Source: GCA-2706205 sp964215955
Lineage (GTDB): Bacteria; Bdellovibrionota; Bacteriovoracia; Bacteriovoracales; Bacteriovoracaceae
Length of the DNA stretch: 64,000 bases
Direction: 5' to 3'
Assembly: GCA_964215955.1 (NCBI GenBank)
Contig: CAXPDR010000015.1
Location: 1 to 64,000 of the forward strand
Shown: positions 34,383 to 42,683 of the stretch, piece by piece
Position numbering within the stretch: the first letter of the stretch is position 1
Layout: each line of letters starts with the position of its first letter
Notes under the pieces: generated by a model
What the model saw: only the letters and a program-made list of their open reading frames with translations
Told to the model about the DNA's origin: nothing
The model's database searches: none
Position numbers and translations under genes: made by a program

Positions 34383-35360
34383 GTGAAGAATATACTTCTT
34401 TTAGCGGGTGGTGGAAGCACTGAACATGAAATAAGTTTGATTTCTGCTCAATATATTGAATCTAAAATTGATAAGAATAGATTTAAGGTATTTAAAGTTA
34501 TTATTGATAAAGAGTTTAATTGGAAATATGAAGATCAAACTTGTGAATTATCAAACAAAAAAGAACTTAGGCTAGCCAATAAATCTATAAAGATAGACTC
34601 GGTGATCCCTTGCATCCATGGTTTTCCTGGAGAAACAGGAGATATTCAATCATTCTTTGAACTGATTAAGCTTCCTTACTTTGGATGTAATTCTGAAGCG
34701 AATGTCCTTTGTTTTAATAAGCTTGCAACAAAGTTATGGCTAGAGTTTCATGGTATCATGACAACTCCGTTTACTTCTATTCAAAACCTGAGTGATTCAG
34801 AAGTAAATAAAGCAGAGGATTTTTTTAATAAACATAAAACTATTTATATCAAAGCTACCAATCAGGGTTCATCTGTAGGCTGCTACAGAGTTGATGATAT
34901 TAAATCACTAAAACATAATCTAACAGAGGCATTTAAATTCTCGCCTTTTGTGATTCTTGAAAAAGAAATTATAGGAAGAGAGCTTGAAGTGGCAGTTTTT
35001 GAGTTTAACAACGAAGTTATTGCGACACTTCCAGGAGAAATAATTTGCCCAAACAAGTTCTATACTTATGAAGAAAAATATAACTCCAATTCAACCACCA
35101 AAACAAATGTAGTTGCTGAAAACATCACAGAAGAAGTTTCTCAAAAAATGAAAGAAGCTGCCCTCAATGCATTTCAGTCACTTAAGTTACGACATATTTC
35201 AAGAATTGACTTTTTTTTAACAGCAGATAACGAAATACTAATCAATGAGATAAATACTATGCCGGGCCATACTGGAATTTCTATGTTCCCAATGATGATG
35301 GAAAATTACGGAGTTAATTACTCAGATTTCATAAATGAACACTTAAGTACCCTATCATAA
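34383..35360 (+). CDS. ddl: D-alanine--D-alanine ligase
   Basis: Ddl joins two D-alanines with ATP for peptidoglycan precursors. The GTG start at 34383 lies two bases after thrS. In 325 residues: ILLLAGGGSTEHEISLISAQ, PCIHGFPGETGDIQSFFEL (usual HGxxGEDGxxQ), YIKATNQGSSVGCYRV, EKEIIGRELEVAVFE, ISRIDFFLTADNEILINEINTMPGHTGISMFP. All ATP-grasp catalytic residues appear to be present. Confidence 0.93.
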   Translation: MKNILLLAGGGSTEHEISLISAQYIESKIDKNRFKVFKVIIDKEFNWKYEDQTCELSNKKELRLANKSIKIDSVIPCIHGFPGETGDIQSFFELIKLPYFGCNSEANVLCFNKLATKLWLEFHGIMTTPFTSIQNLSDSEVNKAEDFFNKHKTIYIKATNQGSSVGCYRVDDIKSLKHNLTEAFKFSPFVILEKEIIGRELEVAVFEFNNEVIATLPGEIICPNKFYTYEEKYNSNSTTKTNVVAENITEEVSQKMKEAALNAFQSLKLRHISRIDFFLTADNEILINEINTMPGHTGISMFPMMMENYGVNYSDFINEHLSTLS

Positions 35361-35386
35361 AATCTTTTATCAGGTATAATAATCAG

Positions 35387-36400
35387 ATGAAGTTTTCAAG
35401 GCAAAACTCTGCCCAAAAACATAGACTTAATCTTAAACTGAAACCAATTTTTGTGGGACAGTTACTTATACTCGAATCTCTTGAGTATCCCGCATTCCAT
35501 TTTGATGGAGAAAAGTTTAATCTGGTCTTAGAGTCTCATGAAGGAATCACTTCTGAGTTTATTAGTGATTATGCTAGAAATTATTCATCTGATATTTTTA
35601 TTTACCGGGAAGATTATCAGGGCTTAAACTTAAAGCTCAAAGATGAACTAACAAAATTAACAAGATCTCTATCCATTGGAGATGTTAAAAAGAATGGTAT
35701 CAAGCAAGCAAACTTCTTGTCGATGCAAATGGATGCATTATACAAAGATCCATTAAATGATGAATTGCTCTCAAACCAATTCCAAAATTCAAAGAACTTC
35801 AGCCAACTACTTTTAAACAACAAAGATATTCATAAACCTATTTTTAAAAATATTAATCAAGGTAGATATCATTATACTTACAAGCAGCCATTATTATCTT
35901 CTGTGCTTCTATTAGGTTTTTTGCAATCTCTAAAATTATTTACTGAAAAAGAAATTGAAGGATTTTTTCTTACTTCATACTTTAAAGATATTGGCATGAG
36001 TTTTATTCCAAGAGAGAAGTTTGAACTGGCACACTTAAATAATTTTGATAAAAAACTTTTCGCCAGTCATTCCAAAAACTCTATGGAGATTTTAAAAGGA
36101 AGAGTTCCACTATCAACTGCACAACTAAATTTGATTAAAAATCACCACTATTTAAATTATAAAATTCAGGCAATTGCTAGCGGCAATGAAGTTTTCCAGG
36201 ATTCAGAATTTTTAACTGGAGTTGAATCAGCATTATTAAGCGCCATTGATATCCTAATTGCTATGACATCAGATCGTCCTTACAGGAAAGGTCTTTCATC
36301 ATTTCAAGCATTAGAACTTCTTAAAAAAGTCATTTCTGACGACTACCCTCAGGAGTTTAAAGCTCTGGTATTTTATTTAAAAAACTTTATGTCTAAATAA
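35387..36400 (+). CDS. Degenerate HD-GYP-type protein
   Basis: The C-terminal half (~155-337) follows the HD-GYP phosphodiesterase fold. TSYFKDIGMSFIP occupies the HD site with Lys-Asp (200-201) instead of His-Asp. HSKNSMEILKG keeps one His, IKNHHYLNY stands where HHExxDGxGYP should be, and SAIDILIAMTSDRPYRKGLS matches the end. With the HD and GYP motifs both altered it is unlikely to cleave c-di-GMP and may bind it or a partner. The N-terminal 150 residues are unrecognised. No good SD is visible upstream of the ATG. Confidence 0.65.
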   Translation: MKFSRQNSAQKHRLNLKLKPIFVGQLLILESLEYPAFHFDGEKFNLVLESHEGITSEFISDYARNYSSDIFIYREDYQGLNLKLKDELTKLTRSLSIGDVKKNGIKQANFLSMQMDALYKDPLNDELLSNQFQNSKNFSQLLLNNKDIHKPIFKNINQGRYHYTYKQPLLSSVLLLGFLQSLKLFTEKEIEGFFLTSYFKDIGMSFIPREKFELAHLNNFDKKLFASHSKNSMEILKGRVPLSTAQLNLIKNHHYLNYKIQAIASGNEVFQDSEFLTGVESALLSAIDILIAMTSDRPYRKGLSSFQALELLKKVISDDYPQEFKALVFYLKNFMSK

Positions 36401-36494
36401 TTTTTTTCTTTCCAAATGGTTTAAATTATTTAAAAATTAAGTCTAAGCAAAGGATTGCTTTTATTATTAGCTATTTATTCTAAGGAGGGAATAC

Positions 36495-36719
36495 ATGGCC
36501 TTACCACAAGAAGTAAGCCCACTTACTGGTATCATTGCAGAAGACATGGTTGTTATAGATTTTGGAGAACATGAAGGAAAGTCAGTTCTTGAAGTCGCTG
36601 ATACACTACCTGACTTCTACCATCATCTTATCGAACAAAAAGAAGAAGGTAACTTCTCAATTAGAAGAACAAAGGACAAAATTTTTAGACTGTATTGTCA
36701 CAGTAGAACACTGAATTAA
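36495..36719 (+). CDS. Small conserved-looking protein (DUF3820-like pattern)
   Basis: The 74-residue protein begins after a very strong AAGGAGGG SD. VIDFGEHEGKSVLEVADTLP resembles the FGKYKGxxLxxLP pattern of small DUF3820-type or exonuclease-tail domains, though similarity is slight. It ends FSIRRTKDKIFRLYCHSR, a basic patch that may bind nucleic acid. The stop overlaps the crcB start by one base. Confidence 0.5.
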   Translation: MALPQEVSPLTGIIAEDMVVIDFGEHEGKSVLEVADTLPDFYHHLIEQKEEGNFSIRRTKDKIFRLYCHSRTLN

Positions 36720-37078
36720 TGTCAATAATACTATTAAGTATTTTTGGTGTGCTTGGTGTTTTATCTAGGTACACCTTAGATACTTTTTTTAATACAAAAG
36801 ACTTCCCTATTGGAACTTTAAGTGCAAATCTTCTGGGCTGTCTATTAGCTGGAATAATATTTCAAATCATCCAAACAAAAAGTTCTGATTTATCCCAATT
36901 ATTTCTAATTGGTTTCTGTGGAGCCTTAACAACATTCTCTAGTTATGCTCTTCAAGGTTTCCAATTTTTACAGAAAGATCAGACACTAAAAGGATTCTTC
37001 TACCTTTTCGGAAGTCCACTCCTTGGAGTTTTATTTATATTTTTAGGAATTAAAATTTTTCAGTTAAGTATTAGATAA
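36719..37078 (+). CDS. crcB: Fluoride ion channel CrcB/Fluc
   Basis: Fluc channels are dual-topology dimers that export toxic fluoride. The 119-residue protein has four membrane helices, the GTLSANLLGCLLAG segment with the pore Asn, and FCGALTTFSSYALQ, the family's GxxGGxTTFSTF motif with its Phe and Thr-Thr-Phe-Ser residues. The start overlaps the preceding stop (TAATG). No fluoride riboswitch was found upstream. Confidence 0.93.
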   Translation: MSIILLSIFGVLGVLSRYTLDTFFNTKDFPIGTLSANLLGCLLAGIIFQIIQTKSSDLSQLFLIGFCGALTTFSSYALQGFQFLQKDQTLKGFFYLFGSPLLGVLFIFLGIKIFQLSIR

Positions 37079-37139
37079 TTTTTCTAAACAAACCTAAACA
37101 CCTCTGGTTATAATATCATTTATAAGGAGATTTTTAATC

Positions 37140-38078
37140 ATGAAAAAAGGACTTTTTCTACTTGTTTTATGCCAGCCAGTTTTTGCTGAAAATTATAAAA
37201 TTCACATTTTAAAGGAAGGGGAAACTCTATCTGAGATTCTGTGGAATCATGGATACAAACCTCTTTATGGAGAAAACAACTGGGTAGATAAAACTCTTAA
37301 AATGAACCATCTCCAAACAGTACAAGACAAGGAGATCAAAAAAGGATTCCCAATAATACTACCAAGCAAGGAAGATCCAAGCCGCCCAGCGACTGTGACA
37401 AAATATAAAACGATTAAAGAAGTAAAATACGTCAATCGAAATAATCGTTATATTTCTAAACATCAAGAAGTCTTTTTAAAGTCTGGAATAACCAGCTTAA
37501 ATGGTGAAGTAAAATCAAATAATGTTGATTATTCGGAAACTATCAATGTAGGTTTTTTAGTTGAAGGAAAAAATGACTATAGAATAGGATCATTAATTTA
37601 CAATTTTGATGGAGAGCTCAATTATAAAAACTCTTCTACAGCAAAATATAACTATGAAAGTGACTTAAAATTAAAACCTACGTATGGCCTAAGAACTTCC
37701 ATGAGACTAAATAAATCAACTCTCCCTTTTGAGTTTGGTTTCTCTTATAAAGTTGAAGAAGAAAGTATTGTCGACTTTGACGAAAAAGTTAATGCGAGAA
37801 GAGATCAAAACCACTGGGTTGGATTTAGGCTTAACAAAAAAAATATTAATGTATTTGGAAACCTTCTAGATTACGAAGGTATTTATGAAAAAAACTTTAT
37901 TCAGAACTCACTTTCTAATGACAAAAGATATGAAGCCTCAAGATTTAGCTTTAAAGTTAGAGATAATATAACTGATAGTTTGTTTACTGAAGCCATTCTT
38001 AATTGGACAAATTATACTGGAACAGAAGTTTCTCAAACTGATTCATTTGCTTTTAATCTAATTTATAAAATCCAATAG
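37140..38078 (+). CDS. Secreted LysM-like protein with probable beta-barrel
   Basis: The 312-residue protein has a signal peptide (LFLLVLCQPVFA). A LysM-like domain follows (~18-75: YKIHILKEGETLSEILW, ending KGFPIILPSKE), which may bind peptidoglycan. After a linker the rest is a series of alternating beta strands (NVGFLVEG, RIGSLIYNF, LRTSMRLNKS, FGFSYKVEEE, and others) that ends FAFNLIYKIQ. This fits an outer-membrane barrel with a periplasmic anchor. It is followed directly by the lipoprotein gene at 38087. Confidence 0.55.
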   Translation: MKKGLFLLVLCQPVFAENYKIHILKEGETLSEILWNHGYKPLYGENNWVDKTLKMNHLQTVQDKEIKKGFPIILPSKEDPSRPATVTKYKTIKEVKYVNRNNRYISKHQEVFLKSGITSLNGEVKSNNVDYSETINVGFLVEGKNDYRIGSLIYNFDGELNYKNSSTAKYNYESDLKLKPTYGLRTSMRLNKSTLPFEFGFSYKVEEESIVDFDEKVNARRDQNHWVGFRLNKKNINVFGNLLDYEGIYEKNFIQNSLSNDKRYEASRFSFKVRDNITDSLFTEAILNWTNYTGTEVSQTDSFAFNLIYKIQ

Positions 38079-38086
38079 GAATGATT

Positions 38087-39169
38087 ATGAAATATTTATT
38101 ACTCCCTTTAATTCTATTATTCACATCTTGCGAAGATAAAGTTTTTGAACCTGAAACAAGAATTGTACAAACTCCTACAATATGTCCCGAGCCAAATCCT
38201 GAAATAACTGCTTCAAAATTTAAGTTTGAAGGGATTAAAGATATCGACAATATTACAAGAACTTCGGCTATCATTAAATGGGATAAAGCTGAAGGTTTTC
38301 ACCAATATAATATTATCGAAATTCGTAGTAAAGACAGAGTTATTCATGCAAGTATTGATAAGGATCAAAGTACTTTTCAATTAAATAATTTAACTCCTGA
38401 AACAGAATATACATTCATGGTAAGAGCAATTGATAATGCGGGATTTCTTGAAACAAATACAAACTCAATAACCTTCAAAACCCTTCCATGGCCAAATTTT
38501 TCAAATCAAAAGTCTTTAGCTTTAAATGGTTCTCAAGCCTTAGAGTTACCGCCAAGTGATAAATTAAACCTTGGTAATGAATTTACTGTTTCAAACTGGG
38601 TAAAAGTTAGCGAAATACTACAAAAAGATGCAAGAATTTTTACACTTCATAAAGAGAGCTTTGCTACGACAGCTTTAAGTATTGGTATATCTGGGGGTAA
38701 GATTAAACTTATTTATTCAACAGAAAAAAATGAACTTAAAGAAGAATCCGTTGAGGTTAATATATTTAATAACCAGTGGGCTCATCTTGTATTAACCAAA
38801 AAAAATAATCAAATAAATCTTTATTTGAATAATATAAAAATCATCTCGCTCAAAGAAAATCTTGCTAAATTTGGTTCTCACCCAGCTTTTATTGGATCTT
38901 ACAGCGGTATACAAAAAGGTTTAGTTGGAAAAGTTGACGAGTTCTCAATTTTTAATAAAGCCTTTAGCTACCAAAAAATTGTTGAGTTAAATAATAATGG
39001 TCTCAGTATGGACTTAAGTGATCATAGTATGTATTCCCATTTAATTTTGTGGTACCAAATTGGTGATCAATCCACTGATAATACAACGAATATAACGGAC
39101 GTAATAAGTTCGCTCAATGCCACACCGTTAAACATAAAAATTACAGATTTTGTTATAGATTCTCCTTAA
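38087..39169 (+). CDS. Lipoprotein with fibronectin type III and LamG-like domains
   Basis: I choose the second ATG (38087, 360 residues), six bases after AGGA. The lipoprotein signal is LLPLILLFTSC. Residues ~50-125 look like a fibronectin type III domain (TRTSAIIKWDKAEG, LTPETEYTFMVRAID). Residues ~140-330 look like a concanavalin/LamG domain (SLALNGSQALELP, FTVSNWVKVSE, WAHLVLTKKNNQINLYLNN, GKVDEFSIFNKAFS). Both are carbohydrate- or protein-binding folds. It is likely surface-exposed and acts with the LysM/barrel protein 8 bp upstream. Confidence 0.65.
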   Translation: MKYLLLPLILLFTSCEDKVFEPETRIVQTPTICPEPNPEITASKFKFEGIKDIDNITRTSAIIKWDKAEGFHQYNIIEIRSKDRVIHASIDKDQSTFQLNNLTPETEYTFMVRAIDNAGFLETNTNSITFKTLPWPNFSNQKSLALNGSQALELPPSDKLNLGNEFTVSNWVKVSEILQKDARIFTLHKESFATTALSIGISGGKIKLIYSTEKNELKEESVEVNIFNNQWAHLVLTKKNNQINLYLNNIKIISLKENLAKFGSHPAFIGSYSGIQKGLVGKVDEFSIFNKAFSYQKIVELNNNGLSMDLSDHSMYSHLILWYQIGDQSTDNTTNITDVISSLNATPLNIKITDFVIDSP

Positions 39170-39198
39170 ATCAGACACTTAAACAAACATACCACCCA

Positions 39199-39227
39199 TT
39201 GTCAAAAACGAACGATCGTGCTAAAAT
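39199..39227 (+). promoter_or_regulatory. Promoter with embedded palindrome before the TetR gene; probably leaderless
   Basis: TTGTCA (39199-39204) and TAAAAT (39222-39227) are separated by exactly 17 bp. The palindrome ACGATCGT lies within the spacer, where a TetR dimer would block polymerase. The predicted transcription start (about 39233-39235) coincides with the ATG at 39234, and no SD is present, so the mRNA is probably leaderless. Confidence 0.6.
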
Positions 39228-39233
39228 ACTCCT

Positions 39234-39812
39234 ATGAGTAAGAGTGTAAGTACGAAAGAAAACATTCTCAAAGTGGCCCTAGATCTTACCAGTAAGTTTG
39301 GTTTAGAAAGCTTATCAATTGGTGAATTAGCAAAATCAGTTGGAATGAGTAAGTCTGGCTTATTTGGTCACTTTAAATCCAAGGAAAAACTTCAAATCAT
39401 GGTGATGGACTATGCTGCTGATAATTTTACAAAACAAGTTATTTTACCTGCAATTAAAGAAGAAAGAGGGACGGCAAGAATTGAATCCATGATGAGAAAC
39501 TGGAAGGCTTGGTCTGGTAGTTATATGGCCGGAGGTTGTCCATTTTTAAGTTCAATCGTAGAATTTGATGACAGACCTGGAAAAGTTAGAGATCACATTA
39601 AGCTTCTTCAGGCTAGAATGATTGGCACTTTCGAACGGGCAATAGAAATAGCCCAAGAAGAGAAGCAGATTGATAAGAAACAATCTGCCAAACAGTTAGC
39701 ATATGAAATGTACTCGAATATGATTGGTTATCATATTTTCTCAAGGCTTTTAAAAGATGAAAATGCTGAAGAGAAATTTAATAAATCTTACAAAAAAATT
39801 TTTAAACATTAG
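39234..39812 (+). CDS. TetR-family transcriptional regulator
   Basis: The 192-residue protein has the TetR N-terminal helix-turn-helix: SVSTKENILKVALDLTSKFGLESLSIGELAKSVGMSK with the recognition helix SGLFGHFKSKEKL. The ligand domain has a conserved AGGCPFLSS region near residue 100. It probably represses its own promoter through the palindrome at 39212. The target pathway is unknown; a 71-residue gene follows 17 bp downstream and may be part of its regulon. Confidence 0.88.
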   Translation: MSKSVSTKENILKVALDLTSKFGLESLSIGELAKSVGMSKSGLFGHFKSKEKLQIMVMDYAADNFTKQVILPAIKEERGTARIESMMRNWKAWSGSYMAGGCPFLSSIVEFDDRPGKVRDHIKLLQARMIGTFERAIEIAQEEKQIDKKQSAKQLAYEMYSNMIGYHIFSRLLKDENAEEKFNKSYKKIFKH

Positions 39813-39829
39813 GTTGTTTGGAGGTAAGC

Positions 39830-40045
39830 ATGAGTATCACACTAAGATTAGTAAACTTAATCGACAAATTACAGATTCAAAATTATTTTATTGAAAAAGA
39901 CAATAAAACAATTTTCACTCCTGTCCTTATCAAATTTAACACTGAAGCTCTTGAAAAGGCAGCTGATAAAGTGATCAGAACAAAAGGTAAACCTTACAAG
40001 ATTAATGACTTAGAAAAAAGTATGTTGAACGATTTAGATATTTAA
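39830..40045 (+). CDS. Small hypothetical protein
   Basis: A perfect GGAGGT lies five bases before the ATG at 39830, so this start is chosen over the TTG at 39818. The 71-residue product (SITLRLVNLIDKLQI and on) is mixed helix/strand with no motif, signal peptide or known family. It is probably co-transcribed with the TetR gene. Confidence 0.45.
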   Translation: MSITLRLVNLIDKLQIQNYFIEKDNKTIFTPVLIKFNTEALEKAADKVIRTKGKPYKINDLEKSMLNDLDI

Positions 40046-40047
40046 TT

Positions 40048-40121
40048 AATTAAGGCCTATTATAATAAGTTGCATAGTTTTTCCCTCAACTGATCATGCA
40101 ATTTATAAATAGGCCTTAATT
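40048..40121. repeat. Nested inverted repeat across convergent gene ends
   Basis: AATTAAGGCCTATT (40048-40061) is the exact inverse of AATAGGCCTTAATT (40108-40121). Inside lie a second pair, TTGCAT (40070-40075) and ATGCAA (40096-40101), and a short AGTT/AACT pair. Transcribed in either direction it would fold into a long interrupted hairpin. It starts just after the stop of the gene at 39830 and covers the last 20 codons of the gamma-glutamylcyclotransferase-like gene. It may be a bidirectional 3' end structure. Confidence 0.5.
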
Positions 40122-40725
40122 CTTTTTCTAGCCATCTTCTTTTTCCATAAAAAAGTAAGCTAAATCCATAATCAATTTCGAAACTTTCTTTAAATTGATG
40201 TTTCTTTAAACCATCTATATACTCTTTAGGAAATCCCCTATCCTCAGAAGCTTTTATTATATTATTTAAATAAATTTTTGAAGGATATAAGTCAAACTTT
40301 GGTTCTTTTACAAAGTAGCACCAGCATTCAATCTTCTTTCCACCACTTTTTAATTTAACTCTAACTTTTCTACGTTCATAAGCCCCAAAACCACACCATT
40401 CCATTGCATCTAAAAGTTTCAAAGATAAAGGGTCCAACTTATAAACGACTCCCCATACAGATGAATTTTCTTTTCTATAAACTCCCCCATAACCTTTATT
40501 TTTATATTCATTAGCGAGTGTGAACAATAACTGATGATCTTGAAGTTCTGCTTCTCCTAATTCTGAAGCATTCATATTTTTATCTGTAAATCTGTTAACT
40601 GTTAGATTTGCACCGTAACCAAAATATAATTCAGTTTGTTGATTTATGTTTGATTTTTTAGAATTTGCATTAACTAATGCTTGTAAGGAATGTTTTATAA
40701 GTCTTTGTCTGAGTATACTGAACAT
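40060..40725 (-). CDS. Gamma-glutamylcyclotransferase-like (GGCT/AIG2) protein
   Basis: The family forms 5-oxoproline from gamma-glutamyl compounds. The 221-residue protein has LYFGYGANLTVNRF (usual YFAYGSNL) near residue 33, then VYRKENSSVWGVVYKLD and LLDAMEWCGFGAYERRKVRV. The candidate catalytic Glu is in LDAMEW. A C-terminal extension (~150-221) is unrecognised. SD GAGAG before the ATG. The substrate is uncertain. Confidence 0.75.
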   Translation of the reverse strand: MFSILRQRLIKHSLQALVNANSKKSNINQQTELYFGYGANLTVNRFTDKNMNASELGEAELQDHQLLFTLANEYKNKGYGGVYRKENSSVWGVVYKLDPLSLKLLDAMEWCGFGAYERRKVRVKLKSGGKKIECWCYFVKEPKFDLYPSKIYLNNIIKASEDRGFPKEYIDGLKKHQFKESFEIDYGFSLLFYGKRRWLEKELRPIYKLHDQLREKLCNLL

Positions 40726-40741
40726 AAAATTCTCTCATAAA

Positions 40742-40765
40742 ACAAAGCCCCTTGCGGGGCTTTGT
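40742..40765 (-). terminator. Terminator after the coiled-coil lipoprotein gene
   Basis: ACAAAGCCCC pairs with GGGGCTTTGT (10 bp, four-base loop), followed on the minus strand by TTTTATG. It lies 5 bp after the stop at 40770 and just before the start of the gene at 40725. Confidence 0.85.
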
Positions 40766-40769
40766 GATT

Positions 40770-42416
40770 TTATTGAATCGTCTCATTTAAATGTTTAATA
40801 AATTCTGCTTTCTCTTTAGCCCTTTGTTCAAGTATAGCCTTAACGATTCTAGCTTCTTGCTCGGCTTTAGCCTTAGCTTTAGCGTCTTTTTCTGCTTGAA
40901 TTTTTGCCAACCTTTCAGCTTCAGTCTTCTGTGCAGCTGCATCTTTTCTAGCTTTTTCTGCAGCAATTCGATCTTGTTCAGCTTTAAGAGCTTCATCTTT
41001 ATCACGTCTTTCTAACTCTTTTTTCTTAGTTAAAAGTTTAAAGTGATGAGAGATCTCTTTTGAATAGTCCATACCAAATTTTTCTGCAGCAATCATTGCC
41101 ATAACCTTAGCTTTATTCGCATTTGAGTTAACAAAGTTCCTTGCTTCTTCTTCAAAAGCTTTTTCTTCAGCAATCTGAGCTTCTCTTTCAGCTTTAGCTT
41201 TTGCAGCAGCTGCAATTTGAGCCTGCCTTTCTTGCTCTAATTTTTTAGTTTTTCTTTCTTCAACCTTTCTTTTGTTTTCAGCTGCAAGTCGCTCACCTTC
41301 TGCTACTAAATCTTTTAAATGCTTTTCTGCTGCTGCTTTTTCTTTAGCTTTTCTCTCCCTAATTTTAGCGGCTTCTTGTTTTGCTTTTTCTTCTGCTTGT
41401 TTTCTATAAAATTCTTCTAATATTTGTTCTGCTGTTAAATCAGGAAATTTTTCTTGCACCATTTTCATTATTTTTTCTTGTCTAACTTGTTCTGCCTTTT
41501 CAGCAGCAACTCTTTCAGCTTCTTTTCTTTCAGCTTCTAATCTTACAGCCTTCTCTTCAGCTTCAATTCTGGCTTTTTCTTCATTTTCAGCTTTTATCTG
41601 AGCAACTCTTTCTGCAAATTGTCTATCATCTTCTTCTATTGCTAGTTTAATTTGTTCTTCAACATTACCTGCACATTCTTCTCTAATTTTAAGACCAATT
41701 TCAAAGTGCTCATTTTCAATCTTAGTTTTAGCGAGCCTTGTTCCAGATATTGCATTCTGAACAATCTCATCTTCTAAAAATTCTTTTTGACCTCGGGTCA
41801 AATCTAAATCTTTTACTTCCAAGGAATTAAACTCTAAATTTTTAAAATCAATCTCTGATAAAATATCTGAATCCACTTGATCATTCGATGAAATAACTAA
41901 ATGATACTCTTCACCTTCAGCAGAAATCGGTTGGATACCTATGGCCTGCATATTAATATTGGACTCTCTTCCTGGATCTAGGCTAAGTCCATTTAATTCA
42001 TATAGTTTTTCTAAGTCTACATTATCTTGGTTATTCTGAAACTTAAGGGAGATATCAACAGGATTAACTTCTTCTTCGTTAATATCACTGTCTAAATCTG
42101 TCTGTACATCTGAATTAAAATCAGAAACCTCTGCATCAATAAGTTCAACAGCTTCTTCTTCTGTTGATTCTTCAATCTCCATATCCACCCCTGATGTCTT
42201 TTTTAGTATATAAGAGGGAGCAACATTGAAAACAGCTTCATCACAAGATGCGACAAAACTATCATCTACTATTGATGTTTTTTTATCAACAACTTTAGTT
42301 TCTTTCTTTTTCTTATCAACAGGATCCGATTTAACCTTCGATTTATCCTTAGTTGCATTACAACTCATTAATAAAAATGCAGATGTGGCCAACACCACAG
42401 GTAGTCTTCTCTTCAT
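40770..42416 (-). CDS. Lipoprotein with long Ala/Lys/Glu-rich coiled coil
   Basis: The start is the ATG at 42416 (MKRRLPVVLATSAFLLMSC, lipid attachment at the Cys) behind GGAGAGG; 548 residues. Residues ~20-45 are Lys/Asp-rich, and ~70-250 are an acidic region without motif. From ~265 to the end there is an almost unbroken charged helix with AEEKARIEAEEKAVRLEAER-like heptads, as in TolA or periplasm-spanning proteins. No enzymatic domain is seen. It probably acts as a spacer or scaffold reaching through the periplasm. Confidence 0.6.
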   Translation of the reverse strand: MKRRLPVVLATSAFLLMSCNATKDKSKVKSDPVDKKKKETKVVDKKTSIVDDSFVASCDEAVFNVAPSYILKKTSGVDMEIEESTEEEAVELIDAEVSDFNSDVQTDLDSDINEEEVNPVDISLKFQNNQDNVDLEKLYELNGLSLDPGRESNINMQAIGIQPISAEGEEYHLVISSNDQVDSDILSEIDFKNLEFNSLEVKDLDLTRGQKEFLEDEIVQNAISGTRLAKTKIENEHFEIGLKIREECAGNVEEQIKLAIEEDDRQFAERVAQIKAENEEKARIEAEEKAVRLEAERKEAERVAAEKAEQVRQEKIMKMVQEKFPDLTAEQILEEFYRKQAEEKAKQEAAKIRERKAKEKAAAEKHLKDLVAEGERLAAENKRKVEERKTKKLEQERQAQIAAAAKAKAEREAQIAEEKAFEEEARNFVNSNANKAKVMAMIAAEKFGMDYSKEISHHFKLLTKKKELERRDKDEALKAEQDRIAAEKARKDAAAQKTEAERLAKIQAEKDAKAKAKAEQEARIVKAILEQRAKEKAEFIKHLNETIQ

Positions 42417-42523
42417 AAACCTCTCCTGATGAAAATTTAAACAAATACATGGTTGTTGATGCAACTTAAATACCAAAACCTATTACGCTATTTCAATCGC
42501 TTACCAATGAATATAAAGAGAAA

Positions 42524-42546
42524 CACTGTTTAACTATTTAACAGTG
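42524..42546. promoter_or_regulatory. Inverted repeat upstream of the heme/spondin operon
   Basis: CACTGTT (42524-42530) and AACAGTG (42540-42546) form a 7-bp inverted repeat with a nine-base centre. It lies in the 207-bp gap between the divergent lipoprotein gene and the operon beginning at 42684, so it could be an operator for either. No T-tract follows, so it is not a terminator. Confidence 0.3.
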
Positions 42547-42683
42547 ACAATAAATTAATCACCTAAGACATAGCTTTAAACTATACCATATATACTTTAT
42601 TGATATTTTTCACATACCCGAATTTTGAGTAAATCTAGACAAGAAGCAGAAAACATTCTGCAAACTTTTAAAAGGAGAGAATT

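Noticed and set aside
36401..36718. Fluoride riboswitch ahead of crcB
   Set aside because: None of the conserved riboswitch segments is visible in the gap before 36495, and crcB is the second gene of its pair.
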